Source of the DNA: Chryseobacterium sp. SNU WT5
Lineage (GTDB): Bacteria; Bacteroidota; Bacteroidia; Flavobacteriales; Weeksellaceae
Direction: 5' to 3'
Length of the DNA stretch: 64,000 nucleotides
NCBI RefSeq assembly: GCF_007362475.1
Contig: NZ_CP041687.1
Location: 2,542,001 to 2,606,000, forward strand
Below are positions 52,367-61,360 of the stretch, in pieces. Made by a program: the position numbers and the translations under genes. Under the pieces are notes generated by a model. That model had not been told where the DNA came from. It worked only from the letters and a program-made list of their open reading frames with translations, and did no database searches. Position 1 is the stretch's first letter. Every line of letters starts with the position of its first letter.

Positions 52367-54250
52367 ATGAAAAAAGTAATAGTCACTATAGGACTTATTG
52401 TTGCAGTTCCCAGCTTCGCACAAAAAAAAGATTCTGTTTCTAATCCTTTGGAGCGATCTATTGAAATACAAGAACTGCTGATCCAGGGAAATCGACTGCA
52501 AACCCCTTTCAGTGAATCTACTCGAGATATTCAAGTGATTACACAAAAAGAAATTAAGGAGCTTCCTGCCAGATCGCTAAATGAGATCCTATCTTATAGT
52601 AGTGGTGTAGATATTAGACAAAGAGGTCCATTCGGGACGCAGGCAGACATTTCGATTGATGGTGGTACTTCAGAACAAACATTAGTATTGATCAATGGTG
52701 TGAAGATGATTGATGCACAAACTGCTCATAATATGATGAATATTGCAGTTCCGCTAAGTGCGATCGATCATATCGAAGTAATAAGAGGTGCCGCCGCCAG
52801 GATTTATGGAATCAATGCGCTTACAGGAGCCGTGAATATTGTTACCAAAAAAGAAAAACACTCCTCTGTTGCTGTGGATCTTCAGGGAGGAAGTTCTTTT
52901 AAATCTAAAGAAGAAGGAGATGGTTCAGGGATTTATGGTGGTGGATCTGCTGAAGTAACCGGAATCTTCGGCACGGAAAAACAAAGTCAACTTTTATCGA
53001 TAGCCCAAAGTGACTACAATGGACAGCGATACAACTCGGGATCTAAAAATATCCGTCTTTTTTATAATGGTAACTATGATTTTAATAGCAAAAACAGTGT
53101 TCAGGCCATGGCAGGTTATTCTAAAAATCACTTTGGTGCCAACGGTTTTTATGCTGCTCCGGGTGATGTGAATTCGGAAGAACATGTCGAATCGTCAATA
53201 TTCAGTATTTCTTCCAAACATACTTTTGGTGATTTTACGATTTCTCCAAGAGTAAGCGATCGCTATGGAGAAGATGATTATCGATATTATAAAGATAATT
53301 TGAGTAAAGCGCGTTCTTTACATTATACCAATGCACTGATGCTCGAATTAAACAGTAGTCTTAAGACGCATATCGGAACTTTTGGTTTTGGATTAGAGTC
53401 GCGATTGGAAAAAATTAACAGTTCCAATATTGGTAGTCATGAACGTGATAATCATGGAGCTTACGCAGAATATAAAGGAAGTCTTGGGCAGAGATTTAAA
53501 GGAACTGCGGGTATTTATGCTAATTATAATACTGATTTCGGTTATCAGATTTATCCAGGAGTGGATCTTGCTTATATTGTGAATGATTATTGGAAGATCG
53601 CGACAAGTATTGGTTCAGGCCAACGAATCCCTTCGTTTTCAGATTTATATTTAAATCAGCGTCCGGGAAATATTGGTAATGAATCCCTTCAACCTGAAAA
53701 TGCGTGGAATTACGAAGGAAACGTTCAGTACAGTAAAGGAAATGTTCAGTTTAAAACAGGATATTTTTACAGAAATATCAGTGATTTTATTGACTGGGTC
53801 CGGGAGAATCCTTCACAGCCTTATTCTCCAGTTAATTTAGGCGAAAATAAGATGCACGGTATTTATGGAAGATTGCAGCAGGATTTTACAATATCTGCAG
53901 AACAGTCCCTGGGTTACCAAGTGACTTATAATTATATGAATCCGTCCATTGAAACTTTATCTGGAACGCAATCTAAATATACTTTAGAATCTTTGAAACA
54001 TCAGTTTGTTGCAGGAATTCAGTATAGGATCAACGATTTTTCATTACATATTAAAGACCGGTGGTTAAAGCGTGAATTGGGAGACTCCTATCATATTTCA
54101 GATATTCGTATCAATTATCAATTGCAGAAGTTTTTATTATATTCAGAAGTAACTAACTTGTTTAATGAGGTTTACAAAGAAGCTGGAGCGGTGCCAATGC
54201 CTACACGATGGTTTGGGTTTGGTATAAAATATCAATGGACGCAACGCTAA
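52367..54250 (+). CDS. TonB-dependent outer-membrane receptor
   Basis: 627 residues with a signal peptide (MKKVIVTIGLIVAVPSFAQ). The plug domain follows (about 45-165; STRDIQVITQKEIKELPARSLNEILS and IDHIEVIRGAAARIYGINALTGAVNIVTK), then a 22-strand barrel ending FGFGIKYQWTQR with C-terminal aromatic. The plug style is BtuB/FepA-like, not SusC-like (no carboxypeptidase-like domain, short). TonB energises uptake of a large or scarce ligand. The next gene, bioB, starts 37 bases later, so the ligand may be linked to biotin or its precursors. A MocR-type regulator diverges from it. Confidence 0.9.
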   Translation: MKKVIVTIGLIVAVPSFAQKKDSVSNPLERSIEIQELLIQGNRLQTPFSESTRDIQVITQKEIKELPARSLNEILSYSSGVDIRQRGPFGTQADISIDGGTSEQTLVLINGVKMIDAQTAHNMMNIAVPLSAIDHIEVIRGAAARIYGINALTGAVNIVTKKEKHSSVAVDLQGGSSFKSKEEGDGSGIYGGGSAEVTGIFGTEKQSQLLSIAQSDYNGQRYNSGSKNIRLFYNGNYDFNSKNSVQAMAGYSKNHFGANGFYAAPGDVNSEEHVESSIFSISSKHTFGDFTISPRVSDRYGEDDYRYYKDNLSKARSLHYTNALMLELNSSLKTHIGTFGFGLESRLEKINSSNIGSHERDNHGAYAEYKGSLGQRFKGTAGIYANYNTDFGYQIYPGVDLAYIVNDYWKIATSIGSGQRIPSFSDLYLNQRPGNIGNESLQPENAWNYEGNVQYSKGNVQFKTGYFYRNISDFIDWVRENPSQPYSPVNLGENKMHGIYGRLQQDFTISAEQSLGYQVTYNYMNPSIETLSGTQSKYTLESLKHQFVAGIQYRINDFSLHIKDRWLKRELGDSYHISDIRINYQLQKFLLYSEVTNLFNEVYKEAGAVPMPTRWFGFGIKYQWTQR

Positions 54251-54287
54251 CGATCTTTATAATATTAAAAACATTAAAACTTACAAG

Positions 54288-55373
54288 ATGAAACAAACCA
54301 GAAAATGGACCCGAGATGAGGTAGTTGCGTTATATAAAAAACCGATGATGGAATTGCTTTACGAAGCTGCCACGGTCCATCGTGTGTATCATGACCCAAA
54401 TAAAGTACAGATATCAACTTTGGTCTCCATAAAAACAGGAGGTTGTCCTGAAGATTGTGCGTACTGTCCGCAAGCTGCACGATATCATACGAATGTGAAA
54501 GTTGAGGCTTTGATGGGAGTTGATGAGGTTATCGCCAAAGGGTTAGAAGCAAAAAAGGCAGGAAGTTCAAGAATATGTATGGGAGCGGCGTGGCGCAATG
54601 TTAAAGATGGGCCCGAATTCGATCAGGTTTTAGATATGGTAAGGTCTCTTAACAAGTTGGATGTTGAAGTATGTTGCACGTTGGGGATGATCACCGAAAA
54701 TCAGGCGCAGCGACTTTCAGAGGCTGGGCTGTACGCTTACAATCATAATATAGATTCATCTGAGGAATATTATGAAGAGATCATTTCTACAAGAGGTTTT
54801 AAAGATCGTCTGGAAACGATTGAAAATGTGCGTAAAACGAATATCACCGTTTGTAGTGGTGGAATTATTGGGATGGGGGAAAGTATAGAGAATCGTGCCG
54901 ATATGTTGATTACCTTAGCGTCGATGACGCCTCAGCCAGAATCTGTTCCTATTAATTCCTTGGTTCCTGTAGAAGGTACACCCATAGGTGATTTGGACCT
55001 CGTAACAATTTGGGAAATGGTACGCATGGTTGCTACAGCAAGAATTCTATTGCCCGAAACTCAAGTCCGCTTATCAGCAGGACGATCCAACATGAGCCGT
55101 GAAGGGCAAGCCCTATGCTTCTTCGCCGGAGCAAACTCCATATTTGCCGGAGATAAATTACTCACCACACCAAACCCTGACGTAAATGAAGATATGAAAA
55201 TGTTTCAAGAGTTAGGATTGGTACCACAACAGCCCTTTGAAAAGCATACACAACCAAAGACAGTGGAAGTTGAGGAGCTTCACTATCATGCTTTAGGGGA
55301 AAAGCCAAAATGGTCCCGACCAAAACATACCATTCAACGGAATGTGGATGCACAGAAGAAAAGAGAAAATTAA
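54288..55373 (+). CDS. bioB: Biotin synthase
   Basis: 361 residues, radical SAM enzyme. The [4Fe-4S] cysteines are Cys53, Cys57 and Cys60 in GGCPEDCAYCPQ, and the [2Fe-2S] ligands fall in the VCCTLGMI and CSGG regions, with Arg in RLSAGRSNMS. It inserts sulphur into dethiobiotin to make biotin. No bioA, bioD or bioF gene is adjacent. It probably shares a transcript with the TonB receptor in front of it. Confidence 0.96.
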   Translation: MKQTRKWTRDEVVALYKKPMMELLYEAATVHRVYHDPNKVQISTLVSIKTGGCPEDCAYCPQAARYHTNVKVEALMGVDEVIAKGLEAKKAGSSRICMGAAWRNVKDGPEFDQVLDMVRSLNKLDVEVCCTLGMITENQAQRLSEAGLYAYNHNIDSSEEYYEEIISTRGFKDRLETIENVRKTNITVCSGGIIGMGESIENRADMLITLASMTPQPESVPINSLVPVEGTPIGDLDLVTIWEMVRMVATARILLPETQVRLSAGRSNMSREGQALCFFAGANSIFAGDKLLTTPNPDVNEDMKMFQELGLVPQQPFEKHTQPKTVEVEELHYHALGEKPKWSRPKHTIQRNVDAQKKREN

Positions 55374-55700
55374 TTATAAATTCGAAAAGAAGAAGAGTTT
55401 ATCTAGTTTTTCCTATTGAAGAAAAACGATCCAATTCTTTAATTATTTATTTTTATCTTCATGTAATGAGGATTCTGCAACCTATCTATTCTAAAATTCA
55501 TCCAAATAAAATTTTGAATTGGAATACAGAACTAATTTTAAATTGCAAAAAAAGGATATTTACTAAGAAGAAAAAATGTCTCAATATTTCAAATGATTTA
55601 GTGAGAATTCTATATTAATGAACCATTCTTAGATAGAAGGCCAAAGTAAAGACATAAGAAAAGCCGTTACAATTACAATTGAAACAGCTTTTTTATTTTG
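55374..55700. other. Gap without a supported gene
   Basis: Nothing convincing. A 102-codon plus-strand frame across 55310-55618 overlaps the end of bioB and has a low-complexity, Lys/Ile-rich translation typical of non-coding AT-rich DNA. On the minus strand a hairpin-like stretch at about 55660-55695 (AAGCTGTTTCAATTG.../CGGCTTTTCT) could end the cold-shock gene transcript. Confidence 0.4.
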
Positions 55701-56135
55701 CTATTTGATTACCTTAATATCTACTGCGACAAGTCCTTTTGGTGACTTTTCTATTTCAAATGAAACTCTATTTCCTTTTTTTACCATCTCTGAGCAATTG
55801 TTGCTGTGGAAGAAAATATTTTCCTTGCTTTTCTCTTCAGTAATAAATCCATACCCTTTTTCACTGAAAAAAGTAATAGTCCCTGATTTTACAACTTCTT
55901 CGGCTTCGATCGGGGCAGCGCCCAGCTGAATCGTACTTAGATCCACACCTTCATCATCGCTTCTGTTAGGAGGCGTACTTGTGAACTGACCATTGGCATC
56001 TACGTACATGATCATGTCGTCAAGACCTTTTCCTTTGTCATTACTTTCTTTGCGCTCTTCACGACGCATTGCCTTTTCTTTTTGCTTTTGAAGTTTTTTC
56101 TTAAAATTTTCTTTTTTGGAGAAAGAATCCGCCAT
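55701..56135 (-). CDS. Cold-shock domain protein with basic N-terminal extension
   Basis: 144 residues. The first 75 are charged and probably disordered (KKENFKKKLQKQKEKAMRRE...). The last 65 form a cold-shock domain with SGTITFFSEKGYGFI (RNP1) and NIFFHSNNC (RNP2), the RNA-binding strands. Such proteins melt RNA structure. The extension sets it apart from the 65-residue CspA type; this N-extended form is common in Bacteroidota. A TAATTTTG element on the minus strand (56172-56179) fits its promoter. Confidence 0.85.
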   Translation of the reverse strand: MADSFSKKENFKKKLQKQKEKAMRREERKESNDKGKGLDDMIMYVDANGQFTSTPPNRSDDEGVDLSTIQLGAAPIEAEEVVKSGTITFFSEKGYGFITEEKSKENIFFHSNNCSEMVKKGNRVSFEIEKSPKGLVAVDIKVIK

Positions 56136-56171
56136 ATATTTTTCTTTATTTTTTGATTATCTGATAAGGTA

Positions 56172-56179
56172 CAAAATTA
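56172..56179 (-). promoter_or_regulatory. Putative -7 element of the cold-shock gene
   Basis: TAATTTTG on the minus strand, 37 bases before the ATG at 56135. The rest of the gap to 56559 has no gene that I can support. Confidence 0.4.
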
Positions 56180-56559
56180 CTTAATATAATGCAAGAAAAG
56201 TGATAAACTTTATTTAATTTTCTAATCAACTTAGTAATTTAGTGTGATCTGACTTCTTAATAAATCCTTTTTATTAATAAAGCGACTCCAGTTCAGTTTA
56301 GTTCTCGGAAGATGTTCAATAATCGGATTCATTTTTTAAGTCATTCTCTCACATTGATTATACCACAATGTCCTATAAAATTACATTTTTGGATAATAAA
56401 ATTCTCTCTGACTTAACAGAATAGGAGAAGATTTAAATATTTTGCTTAAATTTCAATCGAAAATGTGAAAGCTAAAATAATGATGATTAATAGAGTAAAT
56501 TTTAATGACAGAATTTATACAGACTTTTTATAATAGTATCGATGTAATTGAGGGAGGTT

Positions 56560-57111
56560 CTATTTTACTTTTTCGAAGAGATACAGCTTGCCACCAGAGA
56601 ATGCATAACTCTGCATCAGATTTCCTTCTAAAACCATTGTTTTACTGGTAACATCGATAATAGAAATATAGTTGCTTGAATTATATTTCAGATAATTTTC
56701 TTTATTTTTTGTGAGCGGATTTTTACCGAATTCAAATTTGTATTTAACCCAGTCTTCCTTTTCTGTTTGACAGTGAATTGGTTGAAATTTTCCTTTATTA
56801 GATTTGAATTCTATGACCTCAAAAGTATCACCGCACTCACTTTTAAAGTTGTTTGCAGGATCGCCATCTTGTGTAAACTGTTCATAAGTTCCATTATAGA
56901 CCCCTACTACTTTCCAGATTCCGTCTAAACGATCATCATCAATTTTTCCTTCAGCTTTTTTTACTGCCCAACTCACCACTTTTACGGTTCCCTTAACTGC
57001 TGAGATACCAATTTTTGCTGTAGTAGTTACCACTTTAGCGACAGTAGAAACTACACAGGAAGTAAGTAAAACGCTCATCAGCATTAGAATTACAATTTTA
57101 TTTATTTTCAT
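56560..57111 (-). CDS. Lipoprotein with lipocalin-like C-terminal part
   Basis: 183 residues with a lipoprotein signal (MKINKIVILMLMSVLLTSC, Cys19). A hydrophobic Ala/Val-rich segment (about 25-52) follows, then DGIWKVVGVYNGTYEQF...YLKYNSSNYISIIDVTSKTMVLEGN, which has the strand pattern of a small lipocalin-like domain ('G.W.v.......'). No function known; it stands alone in its surroundings. Confidence 0.7.
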   Translation of the reverse strand: MKINKIVILMLMSVLLTSCVVSTVAKVVTTTAKIGISAVKGTVKVVSWAVKKAEGKIDDDRLDGIWKVVGVYNGTYEQFTQDGDPANNFKSECGDTFEVIEFKSNKGKFQPIHCQTEKEDWVKYKFEFGKNPLTKNKENYLKYNSSNYISIIDVTSKTMVLEGNLMQSYAFSGGKLYLFEKVK

Positions 57112-57553
57112 AATGATCTTACTATTTCCTGCAAATTACGATAAAATAAGTATGATTGTTTCCAATTAGGGATTTTTTTAAATCTATATAAACACGATTT
57201 AATTTTTATAAAAAATTATAGATAGTATGCGTTTTGAGTAAAAAATCGGTAGCCACTTACCAAATGATGCATGTAAGCGATAGAGTGTAAATAAACCCAT
57301 TATCAATTTTAAACAAAAAATTAGTAAGCAGGCACAAGCACCACAGAAAAGTCTAAACGAAAATGATGCTGTTGAAAATATTTAAAAATTAACAGGAAAG
57401 CGTTTGTCGGTTTTTTCATGACCAAAGCTGGAATTAATTTAAGTAATATATCGTATAAAATACTTGTAAAAAATAAGTAATCCATACCATTAATGAATTG
57501 GTTACTAACACTGTTTCAGAACTCTTCTTCGTAATTTTGCATTTAGAAATGTT
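57112..57553. promoter_or_regulatory. Long leader region with a -7 element of the universal stress protein gene
   Basis: No gene is seen in this stretch. TAATTTTG at 57532-57539 matches TAnnTTTG and ends 14 bases before the ATG at 57554. The remaining part is AT-rich without clear palindromes. Confidence 0.4.
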
Positions 57554-58477
57554 ATGAATAATAAAATGATGAAGATGAGCACTACTATAAAAACAATCTT
57601 ACTACCCACTGATTTTTCGAATAAATCGAAAAATGCCCTTAAGCTCGCTGTTAAAATGGCGCAAAGACATAACGCAAAGCTTATTGTAACTCATATGGTT
57701 CATACTTATTTTCTAATTGACAGAGGTGGTAAGCAAGTGATTGGTTCGCAAACGATTCAGGAAAATATCGACAGGGCAAATGAAAAAGTCCGTGCATTAG
57801 CAATCGAACTTAAAGAGAAGTATAACTTTGATGTTGAAACTAAAATTAGTAACCAAAGTATTGTAGATGGTATTAATGAGCTTGTGGTTACTGATAATAT
57901 TGATTTGGTGATCGTCGGGACTTCTGGTCGTCAGAAAATGAAGGAATTTATATTAGGTTCAAATTCTTACAATGTACTTTTGCACGCAAATTGCTCTGTA
58001 CTTTTAGTTCCACAAACCTTCAAGAGAACTACATTTAAAAAGATACTTTTTCCGGTACGTGTCCAAAATGAATTGGATCAAAAGGCAACTCTTTCTTTAC
58101 TTCTCGCAAAAAAGAATAAAGGAGGCATTAATATTTTAGGAGTTGGCGATCCAGACCGAATGGTTTCTGTGAGAACATCTTTTTTGGAAATGAAAAGGGA
58201 GCTAGCAAAATCAGTGGACTGTATCTCGGAATTCAAACTTTCCCATGATAATGCACAAATTATATCAGAAGTTGCTAACAGTAAAGAAAGTGATATTATC
58301 ATGCTTGCTGATTATGACGAGGATATCTGGAAGTCATTCCTATCGGATAATTTCTTTAAGAAAATGATCAATAATACAGATGTTCCATTGTTTATAGTAA
58401 AATCGAAACTCAACAAAATAAAAAATAATCCGGAAGAAATGACTGGCTATGATTTAACATTGCCAATTCCGGGATAA
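57554..58477 (+). CDS. Universal stress protein, two-domain
   Basis: 307 residues holding two UspA-like domains. The first starts KTILLPTDFSNKSKNALKLAVKMAQ (about 11-35) and ends with the ATP-loop-like DLVIVGTSGRQKMKEFILGSNSYNVLLHANCSVLLVP; the second starts KKILFPVRVQNELDQKATLSLL and ends SDIIMLADYDEDIWKSFLSDNFFKKMINNTDVPLFIV. The first domain keeps the G-x2-G-x9-G(S/T) pattern in part. A cytosolic stress protein. The GNAT gene follows after 9 bases, and then a racemase-like gene, so it is the first gene of an operon. Confidence 0.9.
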   Translation: MNNKMMKMSTTIKTILLPTDFSNKSKNALKLAVKMAQRHNAKLIVTHMVHTYFLIDRGGKQVIGSQTIQENIDRANEKVRALAIELKEKYNFDVETKISNQSIVDGINELVVTDNIDLVIVGTSGRQKMKEFILGSNSYNVLLHANCSVLLVPQTFKRTTFKKILFPVRVQNELDQKATLSLLLAKKNKGGINILGVGDPDRMVSVRTSFLEMKRELAKSVDCISEFKLSHDNAQIISEVANSKESDIIMLADYDEDIWKSFLSDNFFKKMINNTDVPLFIVKSKLNKIKNNPEEMTGYDLTLPIPG

Positions 58478-58486
58478 AATAAAAAT

Positions 58487-58933
58487 ATGATTAAAATTTA
58501 TACTTATACCGATCAAGAAATTGCGGATGCTTCTACAAAAAAAGAAATCATTGATTTTCTTTTTGAAAGTCTTGAGCAATATGGTGATCCAAAATCAGAT
58601 ATTGAAAAGGCAATTGATTATGCCTTTGCGGAAGATAATAAACCGGGTGGAGTAGTTCTTTCTGCTGTAAATACTGAAACTAAAAAAATTGCAGGTGCAG
58701 TAGTCGTGAACAAAACAGGAATGGTAAGCTATATTCCAGAAAATATTTTGGTATATATAGCAACAGATAAAAACTTGCGAGGTCAGGGAATTGGAAAACA
58801 ATTAATGCAGAAAGCAATCGAATCTTCAGAAGGAGATATCGCCCTACACTGTGAGCCCGATAATCCTGCAAAGCATTTGTATGAAAAGTTAGGTTTTACC
58901 AGTAAATATCTCGAAATGAGATTGAAGAAATAA
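58487..58933 (+). CDS. GNAT-family N-acetyltransferase
   Basis: 148 residues with the GNAT acetyl-CoA loop LRGQGIGKQLMQKAIES (about 103-119, the R/Q-x2-G-x-G/A pattern) and the C-terminal YEKLGFTSKYLEMRL. It transfers acetyl from acetyl-CoA to an unknown acceptor. It lies 9 bases behind the universal stress gene and 1 base before the racemase-like gene, so all three are one transcript, which suggests that the acceptor is an amino acid or a related metabolite. Confidence 0.9.
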   Translation: MIKIYTYTDQEIADASTKKEIIDFLFESLEQYGDPKSDIEKAIDYAFAEDNKPGGVVLSAVNTETKKIAGAVVVNKTGMVSYIPENILVYIATDKNLRGQGIGKQLMQKAIESSEGDIALHCEPDNPAKHLYEKLGFTSKYLEMRLKK

Positions 58934-58934
58934 G

Positions 58935-60053
58935 ATGTCATATATTACATTACACGCGACAAAACTTCAACATAACTTTAAAGTTCTTGATCAAGTTTTT
59001 AAGTCTAGAAATATAGAGTGGGCAATAGTTGCCAAGCTTTTATGTGGCAATGAAAAATTTCTTAATATTCTGCTTGATTTATCAGATAAAGAGATCTGCG
59101 ATTCAAGATTGAGCAATTTGAAAACCATCAAAAAACTATCACCCAAAACCCAAACCATCTATATAAAACCGCCAGCGAAACGGTTGGCGAAAAGTATCGT
59201 TCAGTTTGCCGACGTTAGTTTTAATACTGAGCTATCTACCTTAGAAGAACTTTCTGCTGAAGCTGTAAAGCAAAATAAGATACATAAAGTAGTCGTCATG
59301 GTAGAAATGGGTGAGTTACGAGAAGGGGTCATGGCACGAAATCTAATGAGTTTTTATGATGACGTTCTTGCTTTGCCTAATATTGAAGTAGTTGCGATTG
59401 GAACCAATTTAAATTGCTTAAATGGAATCTTGCCGGACGAAAAAAAGTTGGTTAAACTAAGCAGTTTTAAACAAATTATTGAGGAACACTCTGGTCATAC
59501 CATCCCGTATATTTCTGGTGGGTCTTCTGTTACAATTCCCTTAATTTTCAAAGATGAAATACCGCTATCCATTAATCATTTCCGGATTGGTGAAACTTTA
59601 TTTTTTGGAACAAATGTTTACACAGATTCTTTAATTAAAGGGATGTATCACGATGTTTTCACGCTCACTGCAGAAATTATAGAAATGCAGGAGAAACCAA
59701 CGATACCTTCTGGTACCGCAGGAACTAATTTAACAGGTGAAACTCCAGTCTTTTCAGCGGAAGATAAAGGAAAATCTTCTGTGAGAGCAATTGTAGATAT
59801 TGGCTTGTTAGATATTGATTACCATGATATTGTGCCGTTTGTTAGCGGAATCGAAATGATTGGTGCGAGTTCAGATATGCTTATTCTGGACTTAGGGGAA
59901 AACGAACAAGATTTTAAAGTTGGAGATACTTTGGATTTCAGCATGAATTATATGGCAGTGCTACGTGCGATGAACAGCGATTATGTAGATAAAAAGGTGG
60001 AAACGGTAATTTTAAAAAATAAACTTCCAATAGGTAAGATTAATGTTAATTAA
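58935..60053 (+). CDS. Alanine/ornithine racemase-family PLP enzyme
   Basis: 372 residues. The fold-type III barrel starts with the PLP lysine, Lys34 in WAIVAKLLCGN (Orr/Alr-like proteins have '.AVtKa..G'), and continues through VVVMVEMGELREGVM, IGTNLNCLNG, YISGGSSVTIP (phosphate-binding) and NHFRIGETLFFG. It is of the YhfX/ornithine-racemase group without the Alr C-terminal Tyr domain in its usual form. It would racemise an amino acid, perhaps ornithine or another basic amino acid. The stop of the GNAT gene is 1 base in front of it. Confidence 0.85.
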   Translation: MSYITLHATKLQHNFKVLDQVFKSRNIEWAIVAKLLCGNEKFLNILLDLSDKEICDSRLSNLKTIKKLSPKTQTIYIKPPAKRLAKSIVQFADVSFNTELSTLEELSAEAVKQNKIHKVVVMVEMGELREGVMARNLMSFYDDVLALPNIEVVAIGTNLNCLNGILPDEKKLVKLSSFKQIIEEHSGHTIPYISGGSSVTIPLIFKDEIPLSINHFRIGETLFFGTNVYTDSLIKGMYHDVFTLTAEIIEMQEKPTIPSGTAGTNLTGETPVFSAEDKGKSSVRAIVDIGLLDIDYHDIVPFVSGIEMIGASSDMLILDLGENEQDFKVGDTLDFSMNYMAVLRAMNSDYVDKKVETVILKNKLPIGKINVN

Positions 60054-60095
60054 TTCCTTCTGTACATTTATAGTCACTTAAAGAAAAGGTTGTTT

Positions 60096-60103
60096 TATCT
60101 TTG
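60096..60103 (+). promoter_or_regulatory. Putative -7 element of the AraC-type gene
   Basis: TATCTTTG, a match to TAnnTTTG, 24 bases before the ATG at 60128. Confidence 0.45.
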
Positions 60104-60127
60104 TTAAAAAAGTAAAACGAACCACGG

Positions 60128-61018
60128 ATGTATGACAATCAAATTAAATCTTTATCGATTAACGCGTTAAAAAAGCCATTTACATTTGATGGTGATTTCT
60201 TGCACACTACAGTAAATGATCTTATCTGTCTCTTTTCTGGTGAGAACACGCTAAAAACTAAATTCTACACTTTATTGCTTGTTCATAAAGGTTCGGGTAC
60301 TTTTACCATCGATAATTACAGTTATGATATAGTTAAAGGACGAGTCTTTTTTGTGAACTACAACCAGATTTGTCAACTTTCAGATTTAAAAGAATTTTCT
60401 GGTGAAGCAGTACTTTTTACTCAATCGTTCTATAATTTAATTTATACAGGTAATAGAAAAATAAAAGATGATACCGCTTTCAATCAAATTGCCTCCTATA
60501 TCGATTTTAATAAAAACGAAAACGCCGATTTTTTATTAAGTTTTGCAGATATTAAAAAAGAGGTTTTAAAATCTGAGGTTTTAAGTAAAGAAATTATCTG
60601 TCTTTTATTAAAGGTTTCAATGCTGAAATATATTCGTAAAACGAAGAATATCAACACAATTAATTTAAAAACAAGTCGAAAAAACTCCTACTTAGAGAAT
60701 TTTGGAAAACTTGTTAACCTTTATTTTAAAGAGCTCAAAAGAACTTCGGATTATGCAGAGAAAATGCATATTTCTGCCAATTACCTCAATGCTTTAGTAA
60801 AGGAGAAGTTCGAAATTTCTGCGGAAACTTATATTCAGAATAGAGTGGTACTTCAAGCAGAACGGTTATTGTTGAATACCGATTTGTCTGTAGCTGAGAT
60901 CGGGTATGAATTAGGTTTTTCAGATAAATCACACTTTGGCAAGTACTTCAAAAAAATAGCTTCAGAGAGTCCTAATAATTTCAGAAAAAAATTTCAGTCA
61001 ACGAACAATAATTTTTAA
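60128..61018 (+). CDS. AraC-family transcriptional regulator
   Basis: 296 residues. An N-terminal cupin-like ligand domain (about 20-150, with TFYTLLLVHKGSGTFTIDNYSY-like strands) is followed by two helix-turn-helix motifs at the C-terminus (about 215-290): DYAEKMHISANYLNALVKEKF and SVAEIGYELGFSDKSHFGKYFKKIASESPNNFRK. The last matches the AraC consensus well. It lies 74 bases after the racemase-like gene with its own probable promoter and may control that operon. Confidence 0.9.
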   Translation: MYDNQIKSLSINALKKPFTFDGDFLHTTVNDLICLFSGENTLKTKFYTLLLVHKGSGTFTIDNYSYDIVKGRVFFVNYNQICQLSDLKEFSGEAVLFTQSFYNLIYTGNRKIKDDTAFNQIASYIDFNKNENADFLLSFADIKKEVLKSEVLSKEIICLLLKVSMLKYIRKTKNINTINLKTSRKNSYLENFGKLVNLYFKELKRTSDYAEKMHISANYLNALVKEKFEISAETYIQNRVVLQAERLLLNTDLSVAEIGYELGFSDKSHFGKYFKKIASESPNNFRKKFQSTNNNF

Positions 61019-61360
61019 TCAAACAAATTTATATTAATGAAAACATTTAAACACGATACAATAATGATAAAGCCAATTTCTTTTTTAACAGGCATAAGAT
61101 CTTTAACGCAACGGCGGATCGGATCGATCAATATTTTAACCAATGAGCAAATTTTACTGGAGAAAACCAAGGTAAAAAACATGAGAAATGGGAAAGTTCG
61201 CTCCTAAAAATCGTAAAGGATTGTAGTATAATGTGGTTGAGAGGTGACTTTTTGAATTAAGTTTGATGCAGTACCTATTTCGCAATTATGGATATTTAGG
61301 ATAAAAAAAAAACAAAATACGACGGGCGCATTTTGCTTTTTAGAGTGATTTTCTAAGATA
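61019..61360. other. Gap with a weak 56-codon frame and the pepD terminator
   Basis: A frame from ATG 61037 to 61207 encodes 56 basic residues (MKTFKHDTIMIKPISFL...RNGKVRS) with no family resemblance; I do not count it as a gene. On the minus strand CAAAATGCG-cccgt-CGTATTTTG plus ten T (61303-61336) forms a good terminator for pepD. Confidence 0.5.

Noticed and set aside
55310-55618. A 102-codon plus-strand frame at the end of bioB
   Set aside because: It overlaps bioB out of frame, and the remainder is low-complexity Lys/Ile-rich translation.
61037-61207. A 56-codon frame after the AraC-type gene
   Set aside because: Short, basic, no recognisable family and no clear promoter; left as a note in the gap entry.
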